The notes: generated by a model from the sequence alone, not told the origin. DNA of 36,043 nt from Hungatella sp. UBA7603 (GCA_002478865.1 DLJZ01000018.1:16501-52543); one strand, 5' to 3'. Counted from the stretch's first letter, positions 1 to 9,190 are shown. Translations and numbers: made by a program.

Positions 1-321
1 CTGCACGGAGTGCTTTTTATTTTATAGGGGAGTTCGTAGAACTTTCCTATAAAATAAAAAAAACTGTTTCCACAGCCTTGTAATAAGAATATATTTCCTT
101 TTGCGGTCTATGAATCCTTTTTCAAGGACTTTGAGATTGATAAAAAAAGCATATCACAACTTATTTGCATGCGCAACTCCATTTTATAAAATGAATTACC
201 TAGAGTTCATTTAAGGTTATAAAAGACAACGGGAGAAAGTCATATCAATCCCCAACTTATGGATTCAAATGATTAACATAATGGGCTGTGGGAAATAACT
301 TTCCCACAGCCCATTCATATT
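1..321. other. Intergenic region with two hairpins, no gene seen
   Basis: No convincing reading frame is present. Two inverted repeats stand out. Positions 14-60 form an almost perfect 22-bp AT-rich hairpin with a 3-nt loop and two G-T pairs. Positions 281-314 form the terminator hairpin of the alpha-galactosidase operon, listed separately. The 14-60 hairpin is followed by A residues rather than T residues when read on either strand, so it is not a textbook intrinsic terminator. Confidence 0.6.
281..314 (-). terminator. Terminator hairpin after GH36 alpha-galactosidase gene
   Basis: A perfect 15-bp inverted repeat (281-295 with 300-314, 4-nt loop) starts 8 nt past the stop codon of the alpha-galactosidase gene. 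The T-run on the minus strand is short and interrupted, so termination may be imperfect. Its position at the end of a five-gene minus-strand set supports a terminator role. Confidence 0.7.
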
Positions 322-2538
322 TTATTTTACTGCTTTTTCGATCATAATTAGAACGGATGCAAAGTCTCCCCTATCTTTTGAAAAACGGACTCTATCAATG
401 GGGATTCCAGCATACATCAACTGGCTTCCTGTAAGGACCTCTTCCTGATCCCATATGGTAACTTTATATGGCATCTCTTCTAAAAGTCCTGTGAGCTTTA
501 ATCTGAGCCAGCCGGCATTGGCAGGATTTAATACCTGATAATAGGCAGCAATGGCACGGTCTTTTTCCTGAGATACCACCATCCAGGCTGTATCATTGCC
601 CTCAAACGGACTTTTCAGTCGATGGAAGGTTCCCTGATGAAGAAGGGCTCTATTTTCCTTATAAAAGGCAATCTGCTCTTTTACTACCTCAACCTCTTCT
701 GGTGTGAGGCTATTTAGATCAAGCTCATACCCAAAGGCTCCAAACAATGCTACATCGCCCCTTGTCTTTAAGTCTGTGACACGGTGAATCTGATGGTTTG
801 GTACTGCTGAAATATGGGCCCCAATGCTGGAAATCGGATATACCATAGTGGTTCCGTATTGAATTTTCAAACGGTCTATGGCATCTGTGTTGTCACTGCA
901 CCAGGCCTGTGGCGCAAAGAAAAGTAGTCCTGGATCAAATCTGGCTCCGCCGCTTGCACAGGATTCAAACAGTATCTTTGGAAAATCCCGAATCAGCCTT
1001 GTATAAAGCTCATACACTCCCAGAATGTATTTGTGCATGACCATTCCCTGATGTTTGGCATCAACTCCTCTGGAGAAACACTCGGTCAGGTATCGGTTCA
1101 TATCCCATTTGATGTAAGAGATCTTAGCGTTACCAATGACATCCTTTAACATGGTATAAACAGCATCAATTACCTCTATCCTGGAGAAATCAAGCACATG
1201 CTGGTTTCTGCTAGGGGTTTCAAAACGTCCGGGTGTGGATATGATCCAATCTGGGTGGGCTTCATAAAAACGGCTGTTTTTATTTACCATCTCCGGCTCA
1301 ATCCAAAGGCCAAAGCTTAAGCCCAATTCTTCTATCTTTTCAGAAAGTCCCTTGATGCCTCCTGGAAGCTTTTCTTTGTTTACAAACCAGTCTCCAAGAC
1401 TTCTGTAATCGTCGTTTCTTTCTCCGAACCAGCCGTCATCTAACACAAACAGCTCGACTCCGGTTTCCTTTGCCTTTTTGGCTATGGATAAGATCTTTTC
1501 CTCATTAAAATCCATATAGGTAGCTTCCCAGTTATTTAACAATACAGGACGCTCTTTATCTCTCCAGTAACCTCTTGCAAGACGGGTCCGGTAAAGGCGG
1601 TGGTACACCTGGCTCATATGGGACAGGCCCTGATTGGAATATACCATAACAAGCTCAGGGGTCTGAAAGGACTCTCCTCCCTGTAATGGCCATTCAAAGG
1701 TATCTGGGTGAATTCCCATAAGTACTCTCGCTGTGTCATGAGAGCAAACCTCCACCTGACCTAGGAAGCTTCCGCTGTATACCAAGCTGAATCCATATAC
1801 TTCCCCACTTGATTCTGTGGTCTCTTTTCTTGCTAGAGCAATAAAAGGATTGTGCTCTGCGCTGCTAATTCCTCTCATGCTATAAACAGACTGAATTCCC
1901 TGTTCCAAAGGACGTCTTTTAATATAACGCTCCCTGGACCATGCACCTGATAACTGAATCATCTCGTACTGGCTGTCTGGAAGGTCGATGGCGCCGCTCA
2001 TGGCAGTGGTAAGGAGAATCTCCTCTTTGCCGTGATGTTCAAACCTGGCGTTTCTCGTAAGCACTGGTAACTCTTTATAGATGGTGTAGGTGAGAATCAA
2101 ATCGGTATCCATGACATCATCGTGAAGTTGAATGCTCAATGTCTCCGCTTCCTCATCCTCTTCCACATAGGTGGAGGGAAGGGGTAAGATAGAAGGTTTC
2201 CCTTTGATGATTGTGTGAGACTGATAAGTGAATCCAATGGTCCTGCTGCCATTTTCCTGTCTTATGACACAGGCTCCGTACCGATAATCTCCAGTTCCAT
2301 AAGCAGGATATTCTTGCTTTGTATACTCAAGACAAAGATCCACTGGCTCAGAACAGCTAATGGCCGCGTGAGGGCGCTCTCCAGTTTCAAATAGATAGGA
2401 GAAGGATTCTCGATCTGTAACTCTCTTTCCAAAATAGAGATTTCCCAACTGGCCATTTCCCATGACCTGAATGATATAGCTGAAATATTCGTTGCAAAGG
2501 TGAAACTCTCTGACTTCTTCGTGGTAAATGATTGACAT
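322..2538 (-). CDS. Alpha-galactosidase, glycoside hydrolase family 36
   Basis: Hydrolyses terminal alpha-1,6-galactose from raffinose-family oligosaccharides or melibiose, probably in the cytosol since no signal peptide is visible. The 738-aa length matches bacterial GH36 enzymes. Seen in the sequence: an N-terminal beta-rich supersandwich domain, then the TIM-barrel core beginning near LLNNWEATYMDF and FVLDDGWFG. The nucleophile motif is YIKWDMNR (Asp), and the acid/base Asp lies in WCSDNTDAIDR. The start is preceded by AAAGGAG. It is the last gene of a minus-strand set after two ABC permeases (14-nt gap), which suggests hydrolysis of the imported sugar. Family assignment is strong; the precise substrate is inferred. 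Confidence 0.95.
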   Translation of the reverse strand: MSIIYHEEVREFHLCNEYFSYIIQVMGNGQLGNLYFGKRVTDRESFSYLFETGERPHAAISCSEPVDLCLEYTKQEYPAYGTGDYRYGACVIRQENGSRTIGFTYQSHTIIKGKPSILPLPSTYVEEDEEAETLSIQLHDDVMDTDLILTYTIYKELPVLTRNARFEHHGKEEILLTTAMSGAIDLPDSQYEMIQLSGAWSRERYIKRRPLEQGIQSVYSMRGISSAEHNPFIALARKETTESSGEVYGFSLVYSGSFLGQVEVCSHDTARVLMGIHPDTFEWPLQGGESFQTPELVMVYSNQGLSHMSQVYHRLYRTRLARGYWRDKERPVLLNNWEATYMDFNEEKILSIAKKAKETGVELFVLDDGWFGERNDDYRSLGDWFVNKEKLPGGIKGLSEKIEELGLSFGLWIEPEMVNKNSRFYEAHPDWIISTPGRFETPSRNQHVLDFSRIEVIDAVYTMLKDVIGNAKISYIKWDMNRYLTECFSRGVDAKHQGMVMHKYILGVYELYTRLIRDFPKILFESCASGGARFDPGLLFFAPQAWCSDNTDAIDRLKIQYGTTMVYPISSIGAHISAVPNHQIHRVTDLKTRGDVALFGAFGYELDLNSLTPEEVEVVKEQIAFYKENRALLHQGTFHRLKSPFEGNDTAWMVVSQEKDRAIAAYYQVLNPANAGWLRLKLTGLLEEMPYKVTIWDQEEVLTGSQLMYAGIPIDRVRFSKDRGDFASVLIMIEKAVK

Positions 2539-2552
2539 AGTATAAGCTCCTT

Positions 2553-3383
2553 TTACAATTTTCCTCCAGATGTGGCAATTCCATCAATGAACTGTTTCTG
2601 AAATAAGAGGTATATTACAACCATCGGAATGCAAGCCAGCAAGGACGCTGCCATTAATTCCGGATAATTTGCTACAAACTGTCCTTGCAGCTTTGCAAGG
2701 GCTGCAGATAAAGGCATGGTGTTTTGCTCTGTGTTGACAACCAATGGCCACATCAGATCCTTAAAAGCAAACAATGCGGTAAAGATTCCAAGAGCTACCA
2801 TGGAGGACTTTGTAAGGGGCGCCATCACATGTAGGAATGTCTGCCCAATGTTACAGCCGTCTAATCTGGCCGCTTCCTCTAAGGATGCCGGAAGGCCCAT
2901 ATAAGCCTGGCGGAGAAGGAAGGTGCCAAAGGCAGTAACCAATCCTGGAAAGAGAAGCCCAAACCAGGTATTAAGCGCTCCCAATCGGCTTACCATAAGG
3001 TACTGAGGGATAATGAATATCTGTGTGGGAACCATCATTTGAAAGAGAACCAGGGAAAATGCGAAGTTCCTTCCTTTAAAATGAAGCCGTCCAAAAGCAT
3101 ACCCTGCCATGGTCGCCGTAAGTACCGCACACACCACTCTTCCAATAATTAAAACAAGGGTGTTCCAGTATAACCTTAGAAAATTCATCTTACTTAAAAC
3201 AGAAAGAAAGGCATCCTTTCTCCAGACCGATGGGAAAATAATAAACGGATTCATCTGGGTGGATTCCGAAGTACTTTTAAATGCGGTTAATATCATCCAT
3301 ATAAAAGGCACCAGCATGGTGACAGATCCTGCAAAGAGGATCACGTAAATAAGGCTCTCCCTTATTTTTCTGCTCTTATCCAT
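2553..3383 (-). CDS. ABC sugar transporter permease, MalG/MsmG type
   Basis: Inner-membrane permease of a carbohydrate uptake (CUT1) ABC transporter. The 276-aa protein has about six predicted hydrophobic segments, and the cytoplasmic EAA loop that contacts the ATPase is visible as SLEEAARLDGCNIGQTFLHV. The ribosome binding site GAGGAGG is well placed before the ATG. It lies 17 nt after the other permease gene and 14 nt before the GH36 gene, so the three are probably co-transcribed. No ATPase gene is in the cluster, as is common for CUT1 systems that share one MsmK-type ATPase. Substrate (alpha-galactosides) is inferred from context. Confidence 0.92.
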   Translation of the reverse strand: MDKSRKIRESLIYVILFAGSVTMLVPFIWMILTAFKSTSESTQMNPFIIFPSVWRKDAFLSVLSKMNFLRLYWNTLVLIIGRVVCAVLTATMAGYAFGRLHFKGRNFAFSLVLFQMMVPTQIFIIPQYLMVSRLGALNTWFGLLFPGLVTAFGTFLLRQAYMGLPASLEEAARLDGCNIGQTFLHVMAPLTKSSMVALGIFTALFAFKDLMWPLVVNTEQNTMPLSAALAKLQGQFVANYPELMAASLLACIPMVVIYLLFQKQFIDGIATSGGKL

Positions 3384-3400
3384 CTTTCTTCCTCCTCTTA

Positions 3401-4306
3401 TTAGTTGTAATTAACCCATTTCTTCTGACACACCATCTGAATGACCGTAATCAATAAGATGACAACTAATAGAAGCAAGACAATGGCTGAGCCATACCCT
3501 TTATTTCCTTCCACAAAGGAGTATCGATAAAACAGATACACCAGGGACTGGGTTTTAACAAGAGCCGGATTAGTTTTGTCCATCATCATATAAATGCTGT
3601 CAAACACCTGCATGGCTCCAATAATTCTTGTAACTGCTACAAAGAACATGGTTGGAGATATGAGGGGAAGGGTGATATAAAAAAACTGTTTTACCCCTCC
3701 TGCACCGTCTATCTGGGATGCTTCATAATAATCTCTGGGAATCTCTTTTAATCCAGCGATGAAAAGTACCATGTTATAACCAATGATAGACCAGATTCCT
3801 ACAACTGCCACAGAGATGTATGCGGTGGATGGATTTGAAATCCAGTTGACTGAAGATAACCCCAAGCTGTTAAGTATGTGGTTAAAAAGACCAAATTCCG
3901 AGTTATAAAGCCATCTCCATACCATGGCAACCGCTGCGGGAGCTGCTACCATTGGGAGAAAGTAGATGGTTCTCCATGTGGACTTTCCCCGAATCTTTCC
4001 ATCCATTAAAACGGCCAGTATAAGAGCGATAACAATGGAAAAAGGCACCTCTACCAAAGCGTACTTGAAGGTATTTATTAACGCCTGCCATACCAATGAG
4101 TCTGAAAAAAGCTTCTCATAATTTTGAAGACCTACAAAAACATTGCCCCGTCCAAATGCCCCGGTCTTAAAAAAGCTTTGATATATGGTCTGTATGATTG
4201 GGATGATGTTTAGAATGATCAGACCTGCCATGGTAGGCAAAAGAAACAACCACCCCCATAGAAATTCACTTCTCTCCCGTCTGGATCCTTTTGTTTTTAT
4301 GTTCAT
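3401..4306 (-). CDS. ABC sugar transporter permease, MalF/MsmF type
   Basis: Membrane permease partner of the neighbouring MalG-type protein. The protein has about six hydrophobic segments and an EAA loop in YYEASQIDGAGGVKQFFYIT. I chose the ATG at 4306 (MNIKTKGS...), which has GGGAGGGG upstream at good spacing. The frame stays open to an upstream ATG at 4363, but that start would place the terminator-like hairpin at 4334-4357 inside the gene. The 60-nt gap to the binding-protein gene contains that hairpin. Family assignment is firm; transported sugar is inferred. Confidence 0.92.
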   Translation of the reverse strand: MNIKTKGSRRERSEFLWGWLFLLPTMAGLIILNIIPIIQTIYQSFFKTGAFGRGNVFVGLQNYEKLFSDSLVWQALINTFKYALVEVPFSIVIALILAVLMDGKIRGKSTWRTIYFLPMVAAPAAVAMVWRWLYNSEFGLFNHILNSLGLSSVNWISNPSTAYISVAVVGIWSIIGYNMVLFIAGLKEIPRDYYEASQIDGAGGVKQFFYITLPLISPTMFFVAVTRIIGAMQVFDSIYMMMDKTNPALVKTQSLVYLFYRYSFVEGNKGYGSAIVLLLLVVILLITVIQMVCQKKWVNYN

Positions 4307-4333
4307 GAAGCCCCTCCCATCTTTGTTGAAAAA

Positions 4334-4357
4334 GGGAGGCAATTCCCATTGCCTCCC
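4334..4357 (-). terminator. Intercistronic hairpin/attenuator after binding-protein gene
   Basis: A perfect 10-bp GC-rich inverted repeat (4334-4343 with 4348-4357, 4-nt loop) is followed on the minus strand by TTTTT. It sits 10 nt downstream of the binding-protein stop codon and upstream of the permease start. Such hairpins are known in sugar ABC operons to give much more binding-protein mRNA than permease mRNA; that role here is inferred. Confidence 0.75.
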
Positions 4358-4366
4358 CTGCATTCC

Positions 4367-5707
4367 CTATTCGTTTGCAAGCATGGAATTCATTTCTTTC
4401 TCAATATCCTTACATACTTCCTCTGTGGTCTTATTTCCGTTCCAAGCATCAATCAGTTTCTCATGAATCATGTTGGTCCATACCATGGTTGATTTTGAAT
4501 ATGGACGGATTACTATTTCCTTTTTCATATCAAGATATGCTTTTAAGTTAAAGGCTGGATAAGCTTTCACCCAGTTATCTGTGGTTCCTTCATAAGCAGA
4601 GATTACCACTCCAAGGTCAGACTGTTTTTGCTGTGCTTCCTTAGAACCCATGTATTCAATCAGCTTCCAGGCTTCTTCAGGCATGGAGGTATTGGCAGAA
4701 GCCGCCCAGCCAAGGCCATTATAAATAGAGATCCGTTTGCCTGATGCGGCATCCTTTGGAAGAACTGCAATGTCACAGTTTGCTTTCACATAATCGTTGT
4801 TACAAAGCTCTGGAAGCATCCAAGAACCCTGTGTAATCATAGCAACTTTACCAGCCTCAAACAAAGCCTCATCTGCATTCTCTGCAATCACCTCATATGG
4901 AGGTGCGTATCCTGCTTTCATTAAATCGGTGTAGAACGTAAGCGCTTTGATGGTTCCTTCCTGGCCAAACCCGGAAGACTTTTTATCATCACTGATGACA
5001 TAGCCGCCCATATCATAAACAATGTTACACCAGCCAGCCTGATCATTGGATGGTTTCACTGTAAATCCATATTGGCTTCCATCGGACTTTGTCAGCTTCT
5101 TTGCTGCATCTGCAAAGGTATCCCAGGTCCAGCTTGCATCGGGATAAGAGATTCCAGCTTCATCAAACATGGTCTTATTGTACCAAAGAGCAATGGTATC
5201 AATGTCTTTTGGTACTGCAAGCTGCTTTTTCCCTTCCCACTTATAAATATCTACAATCTCCTTGGGGAACTTATCCATCTCAAGGGTCTTGCTGTCTTTG
5301 ATTTTATCGGTTAAATCAAGAAGCATATCATACTGAGCATACTTTGAGATCTCATTGGAATGCATCCAGAACACATCAGGTAGGGAACCTCCTGTGGCTC
5401 CTGCCTCTAACATGGTCCAGTACTGCTCCCATGGGGTGATCTGTATCTGAGTTTTAATTCCGGTGGCCTTTGTAAAATCATTCATGATTTCCGTTAATCC
5501 AGGCTCCTGATTCTTATCCCAGATGGCAACGGTCAAAGTCTTACCCCCTCCAGCATTCTCAGCTGCTTTGGTGGTCTCTTCTGCCTGCTTTGTCTCTTCT
5601 TTGCCTGCCGCTGTGGTTTCTTTTCCTGCCTGCTGACTAGAGCAACCCACAAGTGCCGTAGCAGCAATTGCAATCGCTGCTGCTGTAAATCCCCATTTAC
5701 GTTTCAT
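4367..5707 (-). CDS. Extracellular sugar-binding lipoprotein (solute-binding family 1)
   Basis: Substrate-binding component of the ABC importer, anchored outside the membrane. The chosen ATG at 5707 gives a short basic N-terminus, a hydrophobic stretch and the lipobox LVGC, with lipidated Cys near residue 22; GGGAGGT lies 8 nt upstream. An upstream start at 5731 would add eight residues and lacks a good ribosome site. After the Cys comes a Ser/Thr/Glu/Lys-rich linker to about residue 55, then a family-1 solute-binding fold (for example LTVAIWDKNQEPGLTEIMND and MITQGSWMLPELCN). Tryptophan-rich segments fit a sugar ligand. Raffinose or melibiose type substrates are inferred from the adjacent alpha-galactosidases. 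Confidence 0.93.
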   Translation of the reverse strand: MKRKWGFTAAAIAIAATALVGCSSQQAGKETTAAGKEETKQAEETTKAAENAGGGKTLTVAIWDKNQEPGLTEIMNDFTKATGIKTQIQITPWEQYWTMLEAGATGGSLPDVFWMHSNEISKYAQYDMLLDLTDKIKDSKTLEMDKFPKEIVDIYKWEGKKQLAVPKDIDTIALWYNKTMFDEAGISYPDASWTWDTFADAAKKLTKSDGSQYGFTVKPSNDQAGWCNIVYDMGGYVISDDKKSSGFGQEGTIKALTFYTDLMKAGYAPPYEVIAENADEALFEAGKVAMITQGSWMLPELCNNDYVKANCDIAVLPKDAASGKRISIYNGLGWAASANTSMPEEAWKLIEYMGSKEAQQKQSDLGVVISAYEGTTDNWVKAYPAFNLKAYLDMKKEIVIRPYSKSTMVWTNMIHEKLIDAWNGNKTTEEVCKDIEKEMNSMLANE

Positions 5708-5866
5708 TTCGCTACCTCCCTGTTTAACCATTTTATATGTTTTTTAAATCTATTTCCATGGTTTTTTGTGCACTTTTCTTTGGTATGCAGTTATTATAAT
5801 ATATAAATTGTATAAATCATATAGATTTTTGTTAAGGCTTTATGGCATTTTGTTATATCAACCACC

Positions 5867-6652
5867 TTAATTTAATATTCCTCTCCGGTATTGTAAGGGG
5901 GACAACCCCTCTGCTTGCTGAAAACATCTGCAAAATACGGACGCATCGTGAAACCCACAGGAGAGGCCAGTTTCTGTCATGGTAAGTTCCGTATCCTCTA
6001 ACAGCCTTTTTGCCTCCATAATCCGGTATGCAGTTAGATACTGCTTGGGAGATATTTTTTTATACTTGATAAAAAGCTTATATAGATAAGTCCTGTCAAT
6101 GCCAACGTATCTTGCCACATCTTCAATTCGAATGGAGTAGCTGTAATTATGATGTATGTAAGCCTCTGCCTTTGATACGTAGCTGGCTTCAAACGCCCCT
6201 TCCTCCTTCTTTATGGGAAGCATAGAAAACAAAAGATAGAGATACCCTGTCATAGCATCTTGTCTGTCTCCACCAGACAAAAAGGTATCCACCAGCTTAG
6301 ATAAACAGCTCTTCCACTCCTCTTCTTTATTAAATTGATACACATAGCCTCTCTCTTCCTGCCTGTGTTCCCGAAGAAGACGTTCTGCCTCCACTCCAGC
6401 AAAGGATACCCAGGAGTATTCCCAAGGGTCCTCGGGGTCTGCCTCATAAAAGGTAATTTCCTGGGGCTTTATTAAAAACCCATCCCCTTCCTTTAATTCG
6501 TACTCTGCATTTCCTGCCCGGTAGATTCCCTTGCCCTTAAGAACCACGTGCAAAAGATAATGAGTCCTGATGGCAGGACCAAAAAAATGGCCAGGAGCAC
6601 AGGACTCATGACCACAAAAATAGATGGTAAGTCCTCTTGCTGTCTGATTCAT
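5867..6652 (-). CDS. AraC-family transcriptional regulator
   Basis: Probable sugar-responsive regulator. Residues 1 to about 150 form an AraC-type cupin sensing domain (HYLLHVVLKGKGIYRAG, DGFLIKPQEITFYEAD, PWEYSWVSFAGVEAE). The last about 100 residues carry two helix-turn-helix units, including IEDVARYVGIDRTYLYKLFI and a GFHDASVFCRCFQ second helix. The ATG has GGAGGT 8 nt upstream. It sits between the transporter operon and the divergent melA gene, so it most likely activates both; that target assignment is inferred from position. Confidence 0.92.
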   Translation of the reverse strand: MNQTARGLTIYFCGHESCAPGHFFGPAIRTHYLLHVVLKGKGIYRAGNAEYELKEGDGFLIKPQEITFYEADPEDPWEYSWVSFAGVEAERLLREHRQEERGYVYQFNKEEEWKSCLSKLVDTFLSGGDRQDAMTGYLYLLFSMLPIKKEEGAFEASYVSKAEAYIHHNYSYSIRIEDVARYVGIDRTYLYKLFIKYKKISPKQYLTAYRIMEAKRLLEDTELTMTETGLSCGFHDASVFCRCFQQAEGLSPLQYRRGILN

Positions 6653-6772
6653 AAAAAAGCACCTCCATGCAACAAATTAACAAAAATATGAAACAATCTT
6701 CCTATCTTTTTACCTATGTCAATTATACAATAGCATCATCAGGGTAGCAACGAAAAACAAGGAGGAAATGAA

Positions 6773-8095
6773 ATGATAAAGATCACGTTTATGGGCGCAG
6801 GAAGCACCATTTTTGCTCGGAATGTTCTGGGTGACTGCATGTGCACCCCAGTGCTTCAAGATGCTAAAATCGCCCTTTATGACATTGACTCGGAGCGGCT
6901 CTCGGATTCAGAGCTGATTCTAAATGCAATCAACAAAAACATCAACCAGGGCCGGTCTGAAATCACCACTTATCTTGGGATTGAAAACAGGAAAGAAGCT
7001 CTAAGGGATGCCACCTTTGTGGTAAACGCCATTCAGGTAGGAGGATATGATCCTTGTACGATTATTGACTTTGATGTTCCAAAGAAATACGGTCTGAAAC
7101 AGACCATTGCGGATACACTGGGAATCGGCGGGATTATGAGGGGATTGAGAACCATTCCAGTCCTGGAAGAGTTTGCAAGAGACATGGAAGAAGTTTGCCC
7201 CAATGCCTATTTTTTAAATTACACCAATCCAATGGCTATATTAACAGGCTATCTACAGCGTTATTCCTCCATTAAGACCATTGGCTTGTGTCACAGCGTT
7301 CAGGTTTGTTCCGAGACCTTATTAAAAGGGCTTGATATGGAAGATCAGCTTGAAGGCCGTACCGAGTTAATTGCAGGAATCAATCACATGGCCTGGCTGT
7401 TAAAAATCAATGACCGGGATGGCAATGACCTTTATCCACAGATTCGGGAACGAGCCCTTGCAAAAAACAGACGGGAAAAACATAAAGATATGGTGCGTTA
7501 TGAATACATACAACATCTGGGTTATTACTGCACCGAATCCAGCGAACATAATGCAGAATATAATCCCCTGTTTATCAAATCAAACTATCCAGACATGATA
7601 GAAGAATTCCAGATCCCTCTAGACGAATATCCAAGGCGCTGTATCAAACAAATTAAGGGCTGGGAGGATGAAAAAGCTTCTATATTAAATAAGGGAGAGA
7701 TTACTCACACCCGTTCCCTTGAATACGCTTCCTATATAATGGAAGCAATTGTAACAAATGTTCCTTATAAAATAGGAGCAAGTGTGTTAAATCACGGTCT
7801 GATTGAGAACCTACCTGCCGATGCTTGCGTGGAAGTTCCCTGCCTTGTGGATGGAAGCGGAATCACACCTTGCCAAGTAGGCCGCATTCCCACTCAGCTT
7901 GCAGCCATGAACATGACAAATATCAATCCCCAGCTTCTAACCATAGAGGCAGCCCATGACAGGGATATCTCTAAAATCTACCAGGCAGCCATGCTGGATC
8001 CTCATACCAGCGCAGAGCTTAATATAAAGGACATTCGGGCAATGGTTGATGAGCTGATTGATGCCCATGGAGATTATATGAAAATGTACCGTTAA
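6773..8095 (+). CDS. melA: Alpha-galactosidase, glycoside hydrolase family 4 (MelA-like)
   Basis: NAD- and Mn-dependent alpha-galactosidase of the cytosol, which works by a redox elimination mechanism typical of GH4. The 440-aa length fits MelA. The N-terminal Rossmann motif is FMGAGSTIFARNV. The metal and substrate motifs are YTNPMAI, GLCHSVQ (metal-binding Cys) and GINHMAW (metal-binding His). AAGGAGG lies just upstream of the ATG. It is divergent from the AraC gene at 6652, with a 120-bp shared control region. Together with the GH36 enzyme it gives the cluster two unrelated alpha-galactosidases, which suggests substrates of different size or linkage. Confidence 0.95.
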   Translation: MIKITFMGAGSTIFARNVLGDCMCTPVLQDAKIALYDIDSERLSDSELILNAINKNINQGRSEITTYLGIENRKEALRDATFVVNAIQVGGYDPCTIIDFDVPKKYGLKQTIADTLGIGGIMRGLRTIPVLEEFARDMEEVCPNAYFLNYTNPMAILTGYLQRYSSIKTIGLCHSVQVCSETLLKGLDMEDQLEGRTELIAGINHMAWLLKINDRDGNDLYPQIRERALAKNRREKHKDMVRYEYIQHLGYYCTESSEHNAEYNPLFIKSNYPDMIEEFQIPLDEYPRRCIKQIKGWEDEKASILNKGEITHTRSLEYASYIMEAIVTNVPYKIGASVLNHGLIENLPADACVEVPCLVDGSGITPCQVGRIPTQLAAMNMTNINPQLLTIEAAHDRDISKIYQAAMLDPHTSAELNIKDIRAMVDELIDAHGDYMKMYR

Positions 8096-8118
8096 GGCCA
8101 TTCCATCGTAAAAAATAT

Positions 8119-8147
8119 TTGCATGTCTATTTGCCTTCCTGTATAAT
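8119..8147 (+). promoter_or_regulatory. Predicted promoter of second AraC regulator
   Basis: TTGCAT at 8119-8124 and TATAAT at 8142-8147 are separated by 17 bp, a near-consensus housekeeping promoter. The predicted start near 8154 lies inside the left arm of the terminator that begins at 8148. Confidence 0.65.
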
Positions 8148-8195
8148 AGACCCATCAGATACTCGTTTTGAAACGCTGTCTGAAGGGTCTTTTTC
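8148..8195 (+). terminator. Terminator between melA and araC-type gene, overlapping a promoter
   Basis: AGACCC (8148-8153) pairs with GGGTCT (8185-8190). The stem continues, past an A-A mismatch, through 8155-8159 with 8179-8183, and an inner CGTTT/AAACG stem lies at 8164-8175. The right arm runs straight into TTTTTC. It would stop transcripts coming from melA. Transcripts starting at the overlapping promoter would lack the outer left arm and so escape it (inferred). Confidence 0.75.
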
Positions 8196-8218
8196 TATAG
8201 GGAGGTGGAATTTCATTC

Positions 8219-9109
8219 ATGGATAAACAAACCACGTACAATAATGTAGCTGGCTTCCGCTGTCTAAGAAATATTCAAAGGCAGACCAATGACTTATATC
8301 TGGTTCACTGCGGGATCCAGAAGTGTCCACCTGGCTACACCTACGATCATAAGATACCAAACGAGTATCATCTTCATTTTGTACTACAAGGCACTGGTGC
8401 TCTTATTATCGGTGATAAGAAGTATGATCTAAAGACCGACGACATCTTTTTAATTCCCAAGGGAGTTCCGATCCGCTATCATGCCAATTATGAAAATCCA
8501 TGGGAATACATGTGGATCACCTTTGACGGGGAGATGGCAAAGGCTTATTTAAGCTATGCCGGCCTATCCGAAGAAACACCAACCATTCACTCCCAGATCC
8601 CTAGTCAGGTTTATCTTCCTCTCATTCAGAAGATTCTGGATCTAAACCAACTTACTTTTTTTAATGAGATCCGGCGGGTGGGGTATTTATATGAGATACT
8701 ATCCTCTCTCATTGAGATGCAAAGTTCTCTTAAAACCAATCGCAAAAAGCAGTACGATTATTCCATCGACACCTATGTGGATTATGCACTGCAATACATA
8801 AAGCTTCATTACGAACACATTACTGTACAGGACATCGCGGATTACATTGGAATCAATCGCTCTTATTTAACGTCAATTTTCAAAAAACAACTTAATGTTT
8901 CGCCAAAAGAATACCTTATGAGATTTAAGCTTAATATCGCTGCAAAGCAGCTTACAGATACAACCATGTCCATTCAAGAAATTGCCACCGGAATCGGATA
9001 CGACAATCCCCTTACCTTTTCAAAGATCTTCAAACAAGAATATGGAAACAGCCCGAGACATTACCGGGAAGAAAAAAGAGATGAAACTCACTCGATCCAT
9101 GCAGATTAG
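8219..9109 (+). CDS. AraC-family transcriptional regulator
   Basis: A second regulator of the same architecture as the one at 5867-6652: cupin-like sensor (YHLHFVLQGTGALIIG, PWEYMWITFDGEMAKAY) followed by a double helix-turn-helix (VQDIADYIGINRSYLTSIFK, then IATGIGYDNPLTFSKIFK). It is 296 aa long, starting from an ATG preceded by GGGAGGTGG. It lies 120 bp after melA with its own promoter and an intervening terminator, so it is probably not simply co-transcribed. A role in alpha-galactoside control is likely but inferred from location only. Confidence 0.92.
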   Translation: MDKQTTYNNVAGFRCLRNIQRQTNDLYLVHCGIQKCPPGYTYDHKIPNEYHLHFVLQGTGALIIGDKKYDLKTDDIFLIPKGVPIRYHANYENPWEYMWITFDGEMAKAYLSYAGLSEETPTIHSQIPSQVYLPLIQKILDLNQLTFFNEIRRVGYLYEILSSLIEMQSSLKTNRKKQYDYSIDTYVDYALQYIKLHYEHITVQDIADYIGINRSYLTSIFKKQLNVSPKEYLMRFKLNIAAKQLTDTTMSIQEIATGIGYDNPLTFSKIFKQEYGNSPRHYREEKRDETHSIHAD

Positions 9110-9142
9110 TGTATGGAAAAAGAGGAGTATGTTATATTTCAG

Positions 9143-9182
9143 CAAAAAAATAAGGAGGCAGATCACAACGACCTGCCTCCTT
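9143..9182 (-). terminator. Terminator of DUF1858 gene
   Basis: A perfect 10-bp stem (9152-9161 with 9173-9182, 11-nt loop) lies 8 nt past the stop codon at 9191. On the minus strand the hairpin is followed by TTATTTTTTT, a good intrinsic terminator. Confidence 0.8.
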
Positions 9183-9190
9183 GCCTATAT

